Assembly: GCA_031254955.1 (NCBI GenBank)
Contig: JAIRTK010000511.1
Location: 1 to 6,049 of the forward strand
Source: Opitutaceae bacterium
Lineage (GTDB): Bacteria; Verrucomicrobiota; Verrucomicrobiia; Opitutales; Opitutaceae
Length of the DNA: 6,049 nucleotides
Reading direction: 5' to 3'
Part shown: positions 5,759-6,049 of the stretch, piece by piece
Layout: the number at the start of each line of letters is the position of its first letter
Numbering within the stretch: the first letter of the stretch is position 1
Notes under the pieces: generated by a model
The model's input: the letters and a program-made list of their open reading frames with translations, nothing else
Told to the model about the DNA's origin: nothing
The model's database searches: none
Made by a program: the position numbers and the translations under genes

Positions 5759-6049
5759 TACCGCCCTGCTGCCAAGATTACGCGCCCTGAAGGCAAAAGC
5801 GCCGCAAGCGCCACCCGCTGCCACCGCACTCCAAATCGGACGGCGTCACTTTATACTATTTTTTAATCAAAAACCTTCTTAAAAAAACCCCTCCAAGCCG
5901 ACCACGAATTGCACGGATTTCAACGGATAACACAGATAACCACTTTATTTTTAATGAATTAAATATCCGTGTAATCCGTTTTATCCGTGCAATCCGTGGT
6001 TAAAAGGATTGGTGTAAAGGGTGAAAACGGGTGGAAAGTGGTATGACAC
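5759..6049. other. Gene-free tail with AT-rich patch and inverted repeat
   Basis: No gene is supported in these 291 bp. After yqgE comes about 85 bp of ordinary GC-rich sequence with no clear terminator. An A/T-rich patch follows (about 5848-5888) with T and A runs, then the inverted repeat at 5901-6000, then a purine-leaning end (6001-6049) that runs out of the window. Confidence 0.6.
5901..6000. repeat. Imperfect inverted repeat of ACGGAT/CACGGATT units
   Basis: The left arm (5901-5938) and right arm (5964-6000) are imperfect reverse complements of about 37 bp, sharing blocks ACCACG, ATTGCACGGAT, AACGGAT and ACAC-GAT. The loop of 25 nt is AT-rich. Each arm is itself made of repeated (C)ACGGAT-like units. 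Similar CACGGATTACACGGATT-style repeats are familiar from intergenic regions of several environmental bacterial groups, so this is likely a dispersed palindromic element; that recognition is from memory and only one copy is visible here. Confidence 0.75.

Overview
The window looks like a high-GC bacterial chromosome segment. The best guess is a verrucomicrobium of the Opitutaceae type. That placement is an inference from the general look of the TrpE and dCMP deaminase proteins, the C-rich codon use and the repeat-laden intergenic DNA; no phylogenetic marker gene is present to prove it. No mobile-element gene, CRISPR array, defence gene, rRNA or tRNA was recognised.

Layout, all genes on the + strand: (1) 1-261, the 3' end of an unrecognised gene cut by the window edge; (2) 262-839, a gene-free stretch with a 29-bp inverted repeat and then a purine-rich (GAGAAC)n tract; (3) 840-2372, a sodium:solute symporter of the SSS/SLC5 family; (4) 2556-4046, trpE, anthranilate synthase component I; (5) 4047-4382, a gap with a 36-bp inverted repeat built of GAGAAC hexamers, followed by a pyrimidine-only 8-mer/7-mer tandem array; (6) 4383-4859, a dCMP deaminase family enzyme; (7) 4860-5200, a C-rich degenerate repeat tract with a 36-bp direct repeat; (8) 5201-5758, a YqgE/AlgH family protein; (9) 5759-6049, a gene-free tail with an AT-rich patch and an inverted repeat of ACGGAT-type units.

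The genes do not form an obvious pathway. They are a transporter, a tryptophan biosynthesis enzyme, a pyrimidine nucleotide enzyme and a conserved protein of unclear role. They share an orientation but are separated by 183-341 bp of repeat-rich DNA, so a tightly coupled operon is not evident. None of the four complete genes has a recognisable Shine-Dalgarno sequence.

The most unusual content is intergenic. Four of the five gaps hold a repeat or low-complexity element, and the GAGAAC element occurs twice. I see no convincing new multi-gene system. The repeat families, and a symporter whose predicted sugar-contact positions differ from vSGLT, are the points worth following.
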